This document shows, piece after piece, positions 10,190 through 19,410 of a stretch of 64,000 nt of DNA. Origin of the DNA: Microbulbifer variabilis ATCC 700307 (GTDB lineage: Bacteria > Pseudomonadota > Gammaproteobacteria > Pseudomonadales > Cellvibrionaceae); NCBI RefSeq assembly GCF_000380565.1, contig NZ_AQYJ01000025.1, positions 372,001 to 436,000 of the forward strand. Reading direction: 5' to 3'. Position numbers and translations under genes: made by a program. Numbering within the stretch: the stretch's first letter is position 1; each line of letters starts with the position of its first letter. The notes under the pieces were generated by a model. That model saw only the letters and a program-made list of their open reading frames with translations. It had not been told where the DNA came from and made no database searches.

Positions 10190-11530
10190 TTACCCCTCCT
10201 TCTCAATACGGGTCAGGTTGTCCCGCAAAATGGGGCCGTATTCGTACTTGCCCGGACACACAAAGGTGCACAGCGCCAGATCTTCCTCATCCAACTCCAG
10301 AGCACCCAGTTTCTGGGCCATAGCGGTATCACCCACGATCAGGGAGCGCAGTAGCTGGGTCGGCAGTACGTCCAGCGGCATGACCTTCTCATAAGTGCCA
10401 ACCGGTACCATGGCACGCTCGGAACCGTTGGTACTGGTAGTGAAATTGAACAGCCTGTTCTTGAACAGGCGCGAGAGGTAAATCGGGAATACGGAGAAAC
10501 GCTTGTTACCGGCACGCAGGTAGTGCAGGAATGGGCGCTCATCGCCCTCTTCCAGAACAGAAATCTGGTTGTGGTAACGGCCCAGGTAACCCAAAGGACC
10601 TTCAGCAGTACGACCGCCAAATACCGAGCCGGAAATAACGCGGTCGTTATCACCTTTCAACTCACCGGAAGTCAAAGTTTCCAGGCTGGCGCCGAGACGA
10701 GTGCGCAGAAGACGCGGCTGCTTGACTTGAGGGCCGGCCAGGGAAACAACGCGATCGGTGAACAGTTTACCGGTGGCAAATAGTTTGCCTACGGCAATCA
10801 CATCCTGGTAATTAATGGTGAATACACTGCGAGAACCGGAAACCGGGTTCAAGTAGTGGATATGGGTACCGGACAGACCTGCCGGATGGGGGCCGGCAAA
10901 AGCTTCGCGGCGAATATTCGCAGCGCTCGGTACGGGGATATCTGCATCAGGGGCGGTACAGACGTAAGTGGTTTCCGCCAGCTTGGAAAGAATCTCAACG
11001 CCCTGAGAGAAGGCTTTGGGGTTCTCGGCAATGACCACTTCTGGGTTGGCAGCCAGAGGATTGGTGTCCATCGCATTGATAAACACCGCTTCCGGTTTAG
11101 CGTCCAGGGCGGGAACGCGGCTGAACGGGCGGGTGCGCAGTGCGGTCCACATACCGGATTCAACCAGGTTCTCAACGACCTGTTCGCGCGTCAGACCAGA
11201 CAGTTTATCTGCGCTGTAGCTTTGGAACTGTTCTGCTGCATCGCCGTCAATGCCAATCACAACGGATTGCAGAACACGGCGGGCACCGCGATTAATAGCA
11301 ACAATACGACCAGCGGCCGGCGCTGTGTAGCGCACACCTTCGGTTTTTTTGTCACTGAACAGTAGCTGACCAAGATTGACGCGATCCCCTACAGCCACCG
11401 CCATTGTCGGTTTCATCCCGTGATAATCGGGACCGAGAACAGCAACGGTCTTGATCGCAGGCCCTTTGTGGATGACCTGCTCGGGCGCGCCGGATATGGG
11501 TAAGTCCAATCCCCGACGGATCTTTCTCAT
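10190..11530 (-). CDS. nqrA: Na+-translocating NADH:quinone reductase subunit A
   Basis: The 446-residue soluble cytoplasmic subunit, first gene of the operon. It opens with [13 protein letters not shown], the standard N-terminus, and matches the usual length of about 446. Conserved blocks include [17 protein letters not shown], the FTIGS-like [17 protein letters not shown] and, near the end, [20 protein letters not shown]. The subunit sits at the cytoplasmic face and may help bind the quinone. The ATG is preceded only by a modest TAGGCGT. A candidate promoter with a perfect -10 box lies about 220 bases upstream, leaving a long leader. Confidence 0.97.
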   Translation of the reverse strand: MRKIRRGLDLPISGAPEQVIHKGPAIKTVAVLGPDYHGMKPTMAVAVGDRVNLGQLLFSDKKTEGVRYTAPAAGRIVAINRGARRVLQSVVIGIDGDAAEQFQSYSADKLSGLTREQVVENLVESGMWTALRTRPFSRVPALDAKPEAVFINAMDTNPLAANPEVVIAENPKAFSQGVEILSKLAETTYVCTAPDADIPVPSAANIRREAFAGPHPAGLSGTHIHYLNPVSGSRSVFTINYQDVIAVGKLFATGKLFTDRVVSLAGPQVKQPRLLRTRLGASLETLTSGELKGDNDRVISGSVFGGRTAEGPLGYLGRYHNQISVLEEGDERPFLHYLRAGNKRFSVFPIYLSRLFKNRLFNFTTSTNGSERAMVPVGTYEKVMPLDVLPTQLLRSLIVGDTAMAQKLGALELDEEDLALCTFVCPGKYEYGPILRDNLTRIEKEG

Positions 11531-11924
11531 ACGCCTATGCCTAAGTTTCTAGTTTATAAAATTGCAATACGGCCCACCGTTCCGGGTTCAAACTGACAAA
11601 CAGTCGATCCCAGACTGGCGAGCCATACTGTGGAATTCCATGTAGCGAGGGCTTATGCCGTTTCACCCGTAGACCGGGCGGAAGGAAGCTAACTAAAAGG
11701 TTGTGCGCGCTAACTTCTCGGCGCACGGCCGCCCCGCAAAATCGCGCGCATTATAAAGATGGGACAGAGGCTTTACCAGCCTGGGAAGTCTCTAACTAAC
11801 ACTAAGTTGAGAAATTTTTACTGGAAAAACAGGGATTTGGAGAGATCCGGGCGGACGGCTACGAGAGCCGCCTCACCCCACTGGCCGGCCCCTGAGACCG
11901 ACCTGGAGACTTTCAGCTGACGCC
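11531..11924. other. nqr leader and gap downstream region
   Basis: 394 bases between the gap stop and nqrA. The distal part holds the candidate nqr promoter at 11750-11778 and the proximal 220 bases would be an untranslated leader. A 61-codon frame at 11541-11726 has no coding signature or ribosome-binding site and is not called. A GC-rich imperfect hairpin near 11851-11875 (GGCGGACGGCT/AGAGCCGCC) could weakly terminate gap, but it is mismatched. Confidence 0.5.
11750..11778 (-). promoter_or_regulatory. Candidate promoter of the nqr operon
   Basis: On the minus strand a perfect TATAAT (11755 down to 11750) sits 17 bases from TGGTAA, a poor -35 box with three of six matches. It is the only strong -10 hexamer between gap and nqrA and is read toward nqrA. 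The weak -35 suggests help from an activator. Prediction only. Confidence 0.4.
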
Positions 11925-13382
11925 TCAGTCTTTCTTGGGGAACAACTCGTAACGAACGCCGGCCATATCTTCCAGGCAGCGAACCACCTGACAGCTGTAA
12001 CCGAACTCATTATCGTACCAGCAGTAAAGCACCGCATTCTTACCGTCAACGATTGTTGCATTGGAATCGAATACGCAGGCACGACGGGAGCCAACAAAAT
12101 CGCTGGACACTACTTCCGGAGAGTTGGTGTAGTCGATCTGCTGACGCAGCGGAGAGTGCAGAGCCACTTCGCGCATGTACTCATTCAGCTCTTCCTTGGT
12201 GGCCTCTTTGCCCAAATTCAGGTTGAGGATCGCCATGGAAACGTTCGGGGTCGGAACACGAATCGCATTACCAGTGAGCTTGCCCTTTAGCTCTGGCAGC
12301 GCCTTGGCGACAGCTTTGGCAGCGCCGGTCTCAGTCAGAACCATATTCAACGCAGCTGCGCGACCGCGACGCTCACCCTTGTGGTAGTTGTCGATCAGGT
12401 TCTGGTCGTTGGTATATGCATGCACGGTTTCCACGTGGCCATGCTCAACACCGTAGCCGTCCATCATAGCCTTCAGTACCGGCACGATAGCGTTAGTGGT
12501 ACAGGATGCTGCGGAAAGGATCTTGTCTTCTGGCTTGATGTCACCGTTGTTGATACCGTAAACGATATTCTTGATATCGCCTTTACCCGGAGCGGTCAGG
12601 ATCACTTTGGAAGCACCTGGGCTTTCCAGGTGCTGACTCAGGCCATCTTCGTCACGCCATACACCGGTGCTATCCACGATGATTGCATCGTTAATACCGT
12701 GCTCGGTGTAATCCACCTCCTGCGGAGAGTTGGCATAGATGACCTTGATCTCATTACCGTTGCAGATCAAGGAGCTAGTCTCCTCATCCACGCGGATAGT
12801 GCCCTGGAAGGCGCCGTGTACGGAATCGCGACGCAGCAGGGAGGCGCGCTTCACCAGATCATTCGGGGCCTTGCCCTTACGCAGCACGATTGCGCGCAGG
12901 CGCAGGACGTCGCCGCTGCCAGCTTTGTCAACCAGCAAACGAGCAACCAAGCGACCGATACGGCCAAAGCCGTAGATCACTACATCCTTGGGCTCAGGCA
13001 AAGGCTTGCCAGCACCACTGGCATCCGCCAGTTCCTCACGTACGAAATCGTCTACAGACAGATTGCGATCGTCGCGCATAAATTTATTGGTCAGGGTTCC
13101 CAGGTCAATGTGTACAGGACCCAGGTCCAATTTGCAGATAGCTTCCAACACAGGGAAGGTTTCAAACTCGGAGAGTTCATTCTCCTCAACCTGACGCACG
13201 AAACGGTGCGCTTTCATAATGCTCAGAACTGAGCGATTTACCAGGTTGCGGCCGTACATATAAATACCGACGTTTTGCTCGCGGTTGAGCTTTCCGATCA
13301 TCGGGATCATGGATTCGGCCAGCGCTTCACGCTGCTTCCAGTCCTTGAAAAAGTCCGCGGGCTTCGGTCGCTTCTGAGTCAC
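11925..13382 (-). CDS. gap: Glyceraldehyde-3-phosphate dehydrogenase, N-terminally extended type
   Basis: A phosphorylating GAPDH of the long class found in Pseudomonas and Vibrio: an extra domain of about 125 residues precedes the normal enzyme. The NAD-binding start VVIYGFGRIGRLVARLL is near residue 130. The catalytic Cys is in SAASCTTNAIVPVL, and the C-terminal half has NAIRVPTPNVSMAIL and NAVLYCWYDNEFGYS. The product converts glyceraldehyde-3-phosphate to 1,3-bisphosphoglycerate reversibly. I use the GTG at 13380-13382 (485 residues) because AGAGG lies nine bases upstream and the family begins here (T-Q-K). The frame runs on to a GTG at 13472, but that codon falls inside the predicted promoter. 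The gene is divergent from mfd. Confidence 0.92.
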   Translation of the reverse strand: MTQKRPKPADFFKDWKQREALAESMIPMIGKLNREQNVGIYMYGRNLVNRSVLSIMKAHRFVRQVEENELSEFETFPVLEAICKLDLGPVHIDLGTLTNKFMRDDRNLSVDDFVREELADASGAGKPLPEPKDVVIYGFGRIGRLVARLLVDKAGSGDVLRLRAIVLRKGKAPNDLVKRASLLRRDSVHGAFQGTIRVDEETSSLICNGNEIKVIYANSPQEVDYTEHGINDAIIVDSTGVWRDEDGLSQHLESPGASKVILTAPGKGDIKNIVYGINNGDIKPEDKILSAASCTTNAIVPVLKAMMDGYGVEHGHVETVHAYTNDQNLIDNYHKGERRGRAAALNMVLTETGAAKAVAKALPELKGKLTGNAIRVPTPNVSMAILNLNLGKEATKEELNEYMREVALHSPLRQQIDYTNSPEVVSSDFVGSRRACVFDSNATIVDGKNAVLYCWYDNEFGYSCQVVRCLEDMAGVRYELFPKKD

Positions 13383-13457
13383 TGTCAGACACCTCTGCAA
13401 AATATTAATAGGCAGGAAATCACGGCCTGATACCTCACCAGGGCCATGTGGCTGCGC

Positions 13458-13486
13458 ATTATCAGTATTCACCTATGCCTACGCAA
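13458..13486 (-). promoter_or_regulatory. Predicted sigma-70 promoter of gap
   Basis: On the minus strand TTGCGT (13486-13481) is separated by exactly 17 bases from GATAAT (13463-13458). A transcript would begin near 13450, about 70 bases before the preferred GTG start. Because this element overlaps the upstream GTG at 13472, it argues against that longer start. Confidence 0.55.
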
Positions 13487-13510
13487 CTGGGCAAAAAAAA
13501 GTCAAAAAAA

Positions 13511-13525
13511 TGTAGTAAAACTACC
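13511..13525. promoter_or_regulatory. Candidate HexR operator upstream of gap
   Basis: TGTAGTAAAACTACC is a near-perfect inverted repeat (TGTAGT-AAA-ACTACc) and matches the published style of HexR boxes in gammaproteobacteria, TGTARTWWWAYTACA, except for the last base. HexR controls central carbon genes, including gap genes, and responds to KDPG. The box lies about 25 bases upstream of the predicted gap -35 box, a position more typical of activation than of repression. No hexR gene is in the window. Confidence 0.5.
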
Positions 13526-13690
13526 TTTTCGCTAGCCCGCTGCCGGATGTAGTGCAATATCAAAAAAAGCGTAGCCGTTCGCAACCCAAAGCACAGGCAC
13601 GGTTAACATAGACTGCAGCCAGACCCTTTCACGGCTACAATAGCCGCCCCTGGCACTACAGCAGATGAAAGCGCGGATATATAAGGAAAG

Positions 13691-16600
13691 ATGACCGATA
13701 TACAGCCCCTGACTCCACCAAAGTTTCTCAACCGCAATGACCGGCAATTCTGGGGGCAGCTGCATGGCGCAGCGGCCGCGCTCGCCGTATTAAACGCAGC
13801 TCGCAACAGCAAATCCCCGACACTGCTGATCACTGGAGATAGCCTTGAGGCGCACCGATTAGAGGTGCAATTGAAATTTTTTAACAAACCTCAGCGAGAT
13901 GACGGCCCGGAACAGCCACTTGAGATCTTTCATTTCCCTGACTGGGAGATACTTCCCTACGATACTTTCTCACCTCACCAGGACATCATTTCCGACCGCC
14001 TTGCCACCCTTTATCGAATGCCCAAAATGGGCAGCGGCATTGTGATAGTGCCGGTAAGTACCCTGATGCACCGCCTACCCCCGTGCGACTATGTTGCCGG
14101 CAACGCCCTGATCCTGAGCGAGGGGCAACAATTTGATATCGACATCCAGCGGCGCTTATTGGAGCAGGCGGGCTATCACTGCGTGGACACCGTTTATGAG
14201 CATGGTGAATTTGCCGTGCGCGGCTCCTTAATGGATATATTTCCCATGGGCAGCCCGCTGCCCTATCGCATCGATTTGTTTGACGATGAAATCGAATCCT
14301 TGCGCACTTTTGACCCAGAAACCCAGCGCACTGTGGACAAGGTGGAAACGATTCATCTGCTCCCCGCGCGGGAATTTCCCATGCACAAAGCCGGACTTTC
14401 CGGCTTCCTGCAGAACTGGCATGAGCAATTCCAGGCCGACCCCAGCCTGGTACCTATCTACCAGGATATCAGCGCGGGCATAGCCCCAGCGGGTATTGAA
14501 TACTACCTGCCGCTATTCTTCGATAATAAATGCGCGAACCTCTTCGACTACCTTCCCGAGAACAGCCAGGCATTCATTCAGGGGGATATCCAAGCAGCAA
14601 TAGAAAGCTTCTGGCGTGAGGTCAGCAATCGCTATGAGAGCCGCTGCGGCGACCTGACTCGCCCTATACTACAACCCCGTCACATCCTGCTCGATGTGGA
14701 TGAATTCAACGGTGCCCTCAAGTCCATGCCGAGAGCCATTTTCTCCACCGATACTCTGCCGAATAGTCAGGGCAACTACAATTTTGCCACCCTGGTACCG
14801 CCGACCCTACCCGTAGATGGTAAAGCTGAACAACCCATGGCAGCTCTGGAAAGCTACCTGATGGAATGCTCTGGGCGGGTGCTTTTCTGCGCGGAAAGTG
14901 GCGGGCGCCGTGAGGCATTGCTGGAACTCCTTAAAGGCATTCACCTGGCTCCCCCAGCCTTTGCCAGCTGGGAGGCGTTCCTGTACAGCGATGAAGCCAT
15001 CGGCATCACCGTCGCCCCCCTTGACCAAGGGCTGCTACTTACTGACCCCTCCATTAATTTAATCGCTGAGCCGCAGCTATTCGGCGAACGGGTACTACAG
15101 CAGCGTCGCCGCAAGAAAGCTAAGGACGACGCAGACAATGCAGTTAAAAACCTGGCGGAACTGCGTATAGGCGCCCCGGTAGTACATATTGATCATGGCG
15201 TGGGTCGCTATCGCGGCTTGCAACACCTGGAGATCGACGGCCAACCCGCTGAATTCCTAACCTTGGAGTATGCCAATGAGGCCAAGCTCTATGTGCCCGT
15301 AGCCAGCCTGCATCTGATCAGCCGCTACTCTGGCGCTGATGAAGCCCTGGCTCCATTACACAAAATGGGCAGTGAACAGTGGCAGAAAGCCAAGCGCAAA
15401 GCCGCTGAAAAAGTGCGCGATGCCGCCGCCGAACTCCTGGATATTTACGCTCGCCGGGAGGCACGTGTCGGCCATGCCTTTGCCGATCCCAAGCTGGCTT
15501 ACCGAGAGTTCTCTGCGGCCTTCCCCTTCGAGGAAACGCCAGACCAGCAGCAGGCCATTGAATCCGTGATTGGCGATATGCTGTCGAAGAAACCCATGGA
15601 CCGACTGGTCTGTGGCGACGTGGGCTTTGGCAAAACCGAAGTCGCCATGCGTGCGGCATTTGTCGCCGCTCATGCAGGCAAGCAAGTGGCCATGCTGGTG
15701 CCAACGACCCTACTCGCTCAGCAGCATTTTCAATCTTTCCAGGACCGATTTGCAGACTGGCCTATCAATATTGAAGTGATCTCACGCTTCCGATCAGGCA
15801 AGGAAGTGGACAGCGTGAAAGAAAAAGTAGCCAGTGGCAAAGTGGACATCCTGGTCGGCACCCATAAGCTGCTACAGAGTGACCTGGACTTTAAAAATCT
15901 GGGACTGCTGATTATTGATGAAGAACACCGCTTTGGCGTACGCCAGAAAGAACGCCTCAAGAGTTTGCGTGCAGAAGTCGATATTCTCAACCTGACTGCC
16001 ACACCAATTCCTCGCACTTTAAATATGGCAATGGCCGGTATTCGCGACCTCTCGGTGATTGCCACTCCTCCGGCGCGCCGCCTATCGGTAAAGACCTTTG
16101 TACGTGAGCGCGATGACGCCCTGGTAAAGGAGGCCATACTCCGGGAAATTCTGCGTGGTGGCCAGGTATATTTCCTGCACAACGAAGTCAAGAGCATCGA
16201 GCGTATTGCCCGGGAACTGCAAGAGCTGATTCCTGAAGCGCGTATCGGTATTGGCCACGGGCAAATGCGCGAGCGCGAGCTGGAACAGGTCATGAGTGAC
16301 TTCTACCACAAACGCTTTAACGTGCTGGTTTGTACCACCATAATTGAGACCGGTATCGACGTCCCCACCGCCAATACCATCCTGATTGAGCGCGCAGATA
16401 AGTTCGGGCTGGCTCAGCTTCATCAGCTGCGCGGCCGAGTAGGACGCTCCCACCACCAGGCCTACGCTTACCTGTTGACACCCAACAAGCGCTCCATGAC
16501 CAGCGATGCTGTAAAGCGACTGGAAGCAATCAGTGAAGCCCAGGATCTGGGGGCAGGCTTTACTCTGGCCACTCACGATCTGGAAATTCGCGGTGCCGGT

Positions 16601-17170
16601 GAGCTACTTGGTGAAGAACAGAGCGGGCAGATCCAAAGTGTAGGCTTCAACCTGTATATGGAGATGCTCGACCGAGCAGTAAAGGCAATTCGCGAGGGGC
16701 GCACACCCAATATCGATGAACCTCTGGAGTCTCCTGCGGTTGATGTCAATCTGCGAGTGCCGGCACTCATCCCTGAAGACTACCTACCCGATGTGCACGG
16801 CCGCCTGATGATGTACAAGCGCATTGCCAACGCTGTCGATCGCCAACAACTCAAGGAGCTGCAAGTAGAGATGATAGATCGTTTTGGCCTGCTGCCGGAG
16901 TCGGTAAAGCACCTGTTCCGCACCACTGAAATCAAACTGAAGGCGGATAAAATGGGCATTCGCAAGCTGGAAGCCTCTGCCGCCCGCGGCAGAATAGAGT
17001 TTGCTGACACAACCCAGGTAGACCCTCTCACCCTGGTAAAGCTGGTTCAAACCCAACCTGGCCGCTATCAATTGGCAGGCGCCAACCAACTAAACTTCAG
17101 CCTTGATGAGGAAGGTCCAGATCGCAAGCTGCAGGAAATCAATGAAGTTTTGGAGCGGCTAGCGCAATGA
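13691..17170 (+). CDS. mfd: Transcription-repair coupling factor Mfd
   Basis: A 1159-residue ATP-dependent DNA translocase that removes RNA polymerase stalled at lesions and recruits UvrA. Domain order is standard: a UvrB-like N-terminal part (to about residue 350), the CarD-type RNA-polymerase-interaction domain (about 485-555, starting GAPVVHIDHGVGRYRG), then the RecG-like motor. Walker A is GDVGFGKTEVAMRA near residue 640, the Walker B is L-I-I-D-E-E-H-R-F-G, and motif VI/TRG region includes LHQLRGRVGRSHHQAYAYLL. The C-terminal autoinhibitory TRCF domain is present. The length equals typical gammaproteobacterial Mfd. ATG with AAGGAAAG upstream. It is divergent from gap and followed by csiV in the same direction. 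Confidence 0.98.
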   Translation: MTDIQPLTPPKFLNRNDRQFWGQLHGAAAALAVLNAARNSKSPTLLITGDSLEAHRLEVQLKFFNKPQRDDGPEQPLEIFHFPDWEILPYDTFSPHQDIISDRLATLYRMPKMGSGIVIVPVSTLMHRLPPCDYVAGNALILSEGQQFDIDIQRRLLEQAGYHCVDTVYEHGEFAVRGSLMDIFPMGSPLPYRIDLFDDEIESLRTFDPETQRTVDKVETIHLLPAREFPMHKAGLSGFLQNWHEQFQADPSLVPIYQDISAGIAPAGIEYYLPLFFDNKCANLFDYLPENSQAFIQGDIQAAIESFWREVSNRYESRCGDLTRPILQPRHILLDVDEFNGALKSMPRAIFSTDTLPNSQGNYNFATLVPPTLPVDGKAEQPMAALESYLMECSGRVLFCAESGGRREALLELLKGIHLAPPAFASWEAFLYSDEAIGITVAPLDQGLLLTDPSINLIAEPQLFGERVLQQRRRKKAKDDADNAVKNLAELRIGAPVVHIDHGVGRYRGLQHLEIDGQPAEFLTLEYANEAKLYVPVASLHLISRYSGADEALAPLHKMGSEQWQKAKRKAAEKVRDAAAELLDIYARREARVGHAFADPKLAYREFSAAFPFEETPDQQQAIESVIGDMLSKKPMDRLVCGDVGFGKTEVAMRAAFVAAHAGKQVAMLVPTTLLAQQHFQSFQDRFADWPINIEVISRFRSGKEVDSVKEKVASGKVDILVGTHKLLQSDLDFKNLGLLIIDEEHRFGVRQKERLKSLRAEVDILNLTATPIPRTLNMAMAGIRDLSVIATPPARRLSVKTFVRERDDALVKEAILREILRGGQVYFLHNEVKSIERIARELQELIPEARIGIGHGQMRERELEQVMSDFYHKRFNVLVCTTIIETGIDVPTANTILIERADKFGLAQLHQLRGRVGRSHHQAYAYLLTPNKRSMTSDAVKRLEAISEAQDLGAGFTLATHDLEIRGAGELLGEEQSGQIQSVGFNLYMEMLDRAVKAIREGRTPNIDEPLESPAVDVNLRVPALIPEDYLPDVHGRLMMYKRIANAVDRQQLKELQVEMIDRFGLLPESVKHLFRTTEIKLKADKMGIRKLEASAARGRIEFADTTQVDPLTLVKLVQTQPGRYQLAGANQLNFSLDEEGPDRKLQEINEVLERLAQ

Positions 17171-17282
17171 TAATATCTCGCAGCCAGTGAGGTGATCGAT
17201 CGACACCAGCAATTCCTGCTGCCAAAATTACCGACACCAAAAACTGGCTTCGGCCGCTCCTCCAGGCACCGACCATAGAAAG

Positions 17283-18272
17283 ATGAAAAGTGGTAACTCC
17301 ATGACCGTGAAAAGGATAACTCGCCTCTGCTCCACCCTAGCCCTGGCGCTCGCTGCTGCAGGCACGCAAGCCGCCAACTATGCAGGGAACACTTTCGAAA
17401 TCGAGATGATCATTTTCGAGCGCCCCCAAGGCATGGCGCAGACTAGTGAAAACTGGCCAGCAAATCCACGCCTGGAGTACCCTTCCAACTGGGTGGACTT
17501 CGAGACCCGCCAGGAAAACCCACAACCGACCCCCTCTCCAGAAGCGGTATCTCTAACAGAGCTGGCCGGGGAAGAAGTCAGCACCGATGAGCCGTTGGGA
17601 TTTGAGCCGCTGGAAACCAATGGCGATAAGGTAGAGTCAGGAAGTCACTCCAGTTTACTCCTCTCGCCCACAGCAACCCTACTGGGCAACAAGGCTACTG
17701 CCCTTGCAAGAGGTGGTGACCGGATTCTGTTTCACAAGGCATGGCGCCAAATATTGAAGCAAAAGCGAAACTCCCCCGCCATTCTGATCGACGGCGGCGA
17801 CACCTTCCAAGGCCACAGCCAACTGGGAGGCTCGATCACCCTGAGCGTCTCCCGCTATCTCCACATCAGCACAGACCTCTGGCTAAATGATTTTTCCACC
17901 CCAGCTTCCGTTGATGGCGTATTGTTGCCACAACGGCCAAGGGTCGCCGTCGAAGCTCCACTGGAAATAAAAAGCAGGGCACAGTCTGAAGAAAACTATA
18001 AGAGCGTTGCGCTACAGGATGTCCCAAATTCCTTGTCAGACTATGAACCTGTAACGCTAAGCGAGCCCCAGCTGGAAACTGAGCATATGGTTTATGCCGC
18101 TCACACTGCCCGCTTGCAACATGAACGCCGCTTACGTAGCGGACAATTACACTATATCGACCACCCCGCCTTCGGTATTCTGATTGAAGTCCGCACCGTA
18201 GCTAAACCGACAGAAGAAGATATAAAAGCAAGCAATACCATAGAGAATAATATTTCGAATACTGGAAACTGA
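17283..18272 (+). CDS. csiV: CsiV-family periplasmic protein
   Basis: A 329-residue exported protein. A basic stretch then LCSTLALALAAAGTQA gives a cleavable signal peptide. The mature start has the family hallmark, FEIEMIIFERPQG, and the C-terminal half has HMVYAAHTARLQHERRLRSGQLHYIDHPAFGILIEVR, as in CsiV of Vibrio, a peptidoglycan-binding partner of the lytic transglycosylase cascade and PBP1 activation. The position directly after mfd is conserved in Pseudomonas. The middle (about residues 70-130) is poorly conserved and Glu/Thr/Ser-rich. The start could be the first ATG (AGAAAG upstream) or the ATG six codons later; neither has a strong ribosome-binding site. Confidence 0.82.
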   Translation: MKSGNSMTVKRITRLCSTLALALAAAGTQAANYAGNTFEIEMIIFERPQGMAQTSENWPANPRLEYPSNWVDFETRQENPQPTPSPEAVSLTELAGEEVSTDEPLGFEPLETNGDKVESGSHSSLLLSPTATLLGNKATALARGGDRILFHKAWRQILKQKRNSPAILIDGGDTFQGHSQLGGSITLSVSRYLHISTDLWLNDFSTPASVDGVLLPQRPRVAVEAPLEIKSRAQSEENYKSVALQDVPNSLSDYEPVTLSEPQLETEHMVYAAHTARLQHERRLRSGQLHYIDHPAFGILIEVRTVAKPTEEDIKASNTIENNISNTGN

Positions 18273-18298
18273 CTAATAAAACCTTAAGCTAGCCAACT

Positions 18299-18322
18299 TA
18301 TCCCCCACAACAATGGGGGGTA
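18299..18322 (+). terminator. Terminator after mfd-csiV
   Basis: Hairpin TATCCCCCA/TGGGGGGTA (one G-U pair) with loop CAACAA, 27 bases after the csiV stop. It is followed by TTACTTTAATCCTTT, a broken U tract. Plausible intrinsic terminator. Confidence 0.5.
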
Positions 18323-18789
18323 TTACTTTAATCCTTTACCTCGCCAATCTACACTCCCCAAGATACAACCAAATTTAAAGTCAGTTAATAAATTTCGAAT
18401 TAAGTACATTGCATGCAAAAAGACTAAAGAATAATTTTTTATAAACTAAATGCAGAAATCAGCTCTTATAACAAACCACTTTTTTCAACATACGCTTAAT
18501 TATCAATTTTCTTTCCTTACATCCTTTTGATTGGACAATACATTTTCACTAACCGCAGAATTTTGGGGCACAATTGGGAAAGAAGCCTATAACATTAAAC
18601 AGGTTTCAAATTGATTAATTCTAAAAATTAATGAGAGGTTAATTCAACTGGATTAAGCAAGAGAATAAAACGAGAATCAAAATATACTGGCGGCGGGCAT
18701 TTAGACCGTAGCAATATCAACAGTCACAAAATAGCCAACCTCTTAACCTACGGAAAAAAGGAACCAATCCAATGAAGGAAACGGAATAG
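18323..18789. other. AT-rich intergenic stretch, nothing recognised
   Basis: About 470 strongly AT-rich bases between the csiV terminator and the cold-shock terminator. Stops are frequent in all frames, and I see no RNA gene, repeat or promoter I would defend. Confidence 0.55.
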
Positions 18790-18815
18790 AAAAGCGGACC
18801 TTTCAGCCCACTTTT
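18790..18815 (-). terminator. Terminator of the cold-shock gene
   Basis: On the minus strand AAAAGTGGGC-TGAAAG-GTCCGCTTTT forms a ten-pair stem with two G-U pairs and a six-base loop, ending in U's, 80 bases past the cold-shock stop codon. Confidence 0.55.
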
Positions 18816-18895
18816 CCAGAGGCGCTGGCAGAGCTGGCAGCAGGTATCTGCACAACCCTACACGACAACAGTTCTTTCAACGAGCGATCCGTAAA

Positions 18896-19111
18896 TCACT
18901 CACAGGGAACAACATCTTCCGCCAGCAGTCCTTTGTCACCTTGTTGCATTTCGAACTCTACCGCCTGCCCCTCGTTAAGGGTTTTATAACCCTCGCCGCG
19001 AATGCTGCGATAATGAACAAAAATGTCTTCAGTTCCTTCTCCACAGGTGATGAAGCCATAACCCCGTGCGTTATTAAACCACTTCACAGTACCTGTAACG
19101 CGATCACTCAT
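18896..19111 (-). CDS. Cold-shock domain protein (CspD-like)
   Basis: A 71-residue single cold-shock domain, an OB fold that binds single-stranded RNA or DNA. RNP1 is [10 protein letters not shown] (residues 15-24) and RNP2 is D-I-F-V-H-Y (29-34), both with the aromatic binding residues. The rest of the fold is present ([24 protein letters not shown]). The RNP1 Cys and the truncated linker recall CspD and Pseudomonas CapB-like proteins rather than CspA, but the exact subgroup is uncertain. The ATG has GAGG eight bases upstream, and the leader contains a tandem 9-base repeat. It is a monocistronic gene with its own terminator. Confidence 0.9.
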   Translation of the reverse strand: MSDRVTGTVKWFNNARGYGFITCGEGTEDIFVHYRSIRGEGYKTLNEGQAVEFEMQQGDKGLLAEDVVPCE

Positions 19112-19140
19112 TGAGAAAACCTCATTATTGTTATTGCGCC

Positions 19141-19158
19141 TACCTCAATTACCTCAAT
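19141..19158 (-). repeat. Tandem 9-base repeat in the cold-shock leader
   Basis: Two exact copies of TACCTCAAT. On the transcript strand this reads ATTGAGGTA twice, so each copy carries a GAGGT that resembles a ribosome-binding site, about 30 and 40 bases upstream of the real start. It may be chance slippage or a standby ribosome site. Confidence 0.6.
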
Positions 19159-19410
19159 ACTACTTTCGGCAAGAGGGGCAAACGCCACCCCATTGTTAAC
19201 AGACTGCTTCATGCAGAATGCTATCTTGCTTAATCCTTTAGGTAGATACCCAAAGGACGTACCCTGATTCTTAGATAAAACAGCGCCAGTGTCTAGGTTT
19301 CTATGTGAAATAAATACTACGTTTTTACCAGTATGGGTAATTAACCGTCAAAATATCACTTAGAGACCATATATAAACTAATCATTTGTACCTTATTGCA
19401 CTCCCTATAC

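Larger units (their letters stand above)
13383..13690. other. Divergent gap/mfd regulatory region
   Basis: 308 bases between divergent gap and mfd. On the gap side it contains the predicted promoter and HexR box. On the mfd side I see AAGGAAAG as ribosome-binding site just before the ATG and a TACAAT hexamer at 13636-13641, but no convincing -35 box. Confidence 0.5.

Noticed and set aside
11541..11726. A possible leader peptide in the nqr leader
   Set aside because: No ribosome-binding site or attenuator-like hairpins; likely untranslated leader.
12381..13232. A 283-codon plus-strand frame opposite gap
   Set aside because: It lies wholly inside the gap gene with no independent signal and no family similarity.
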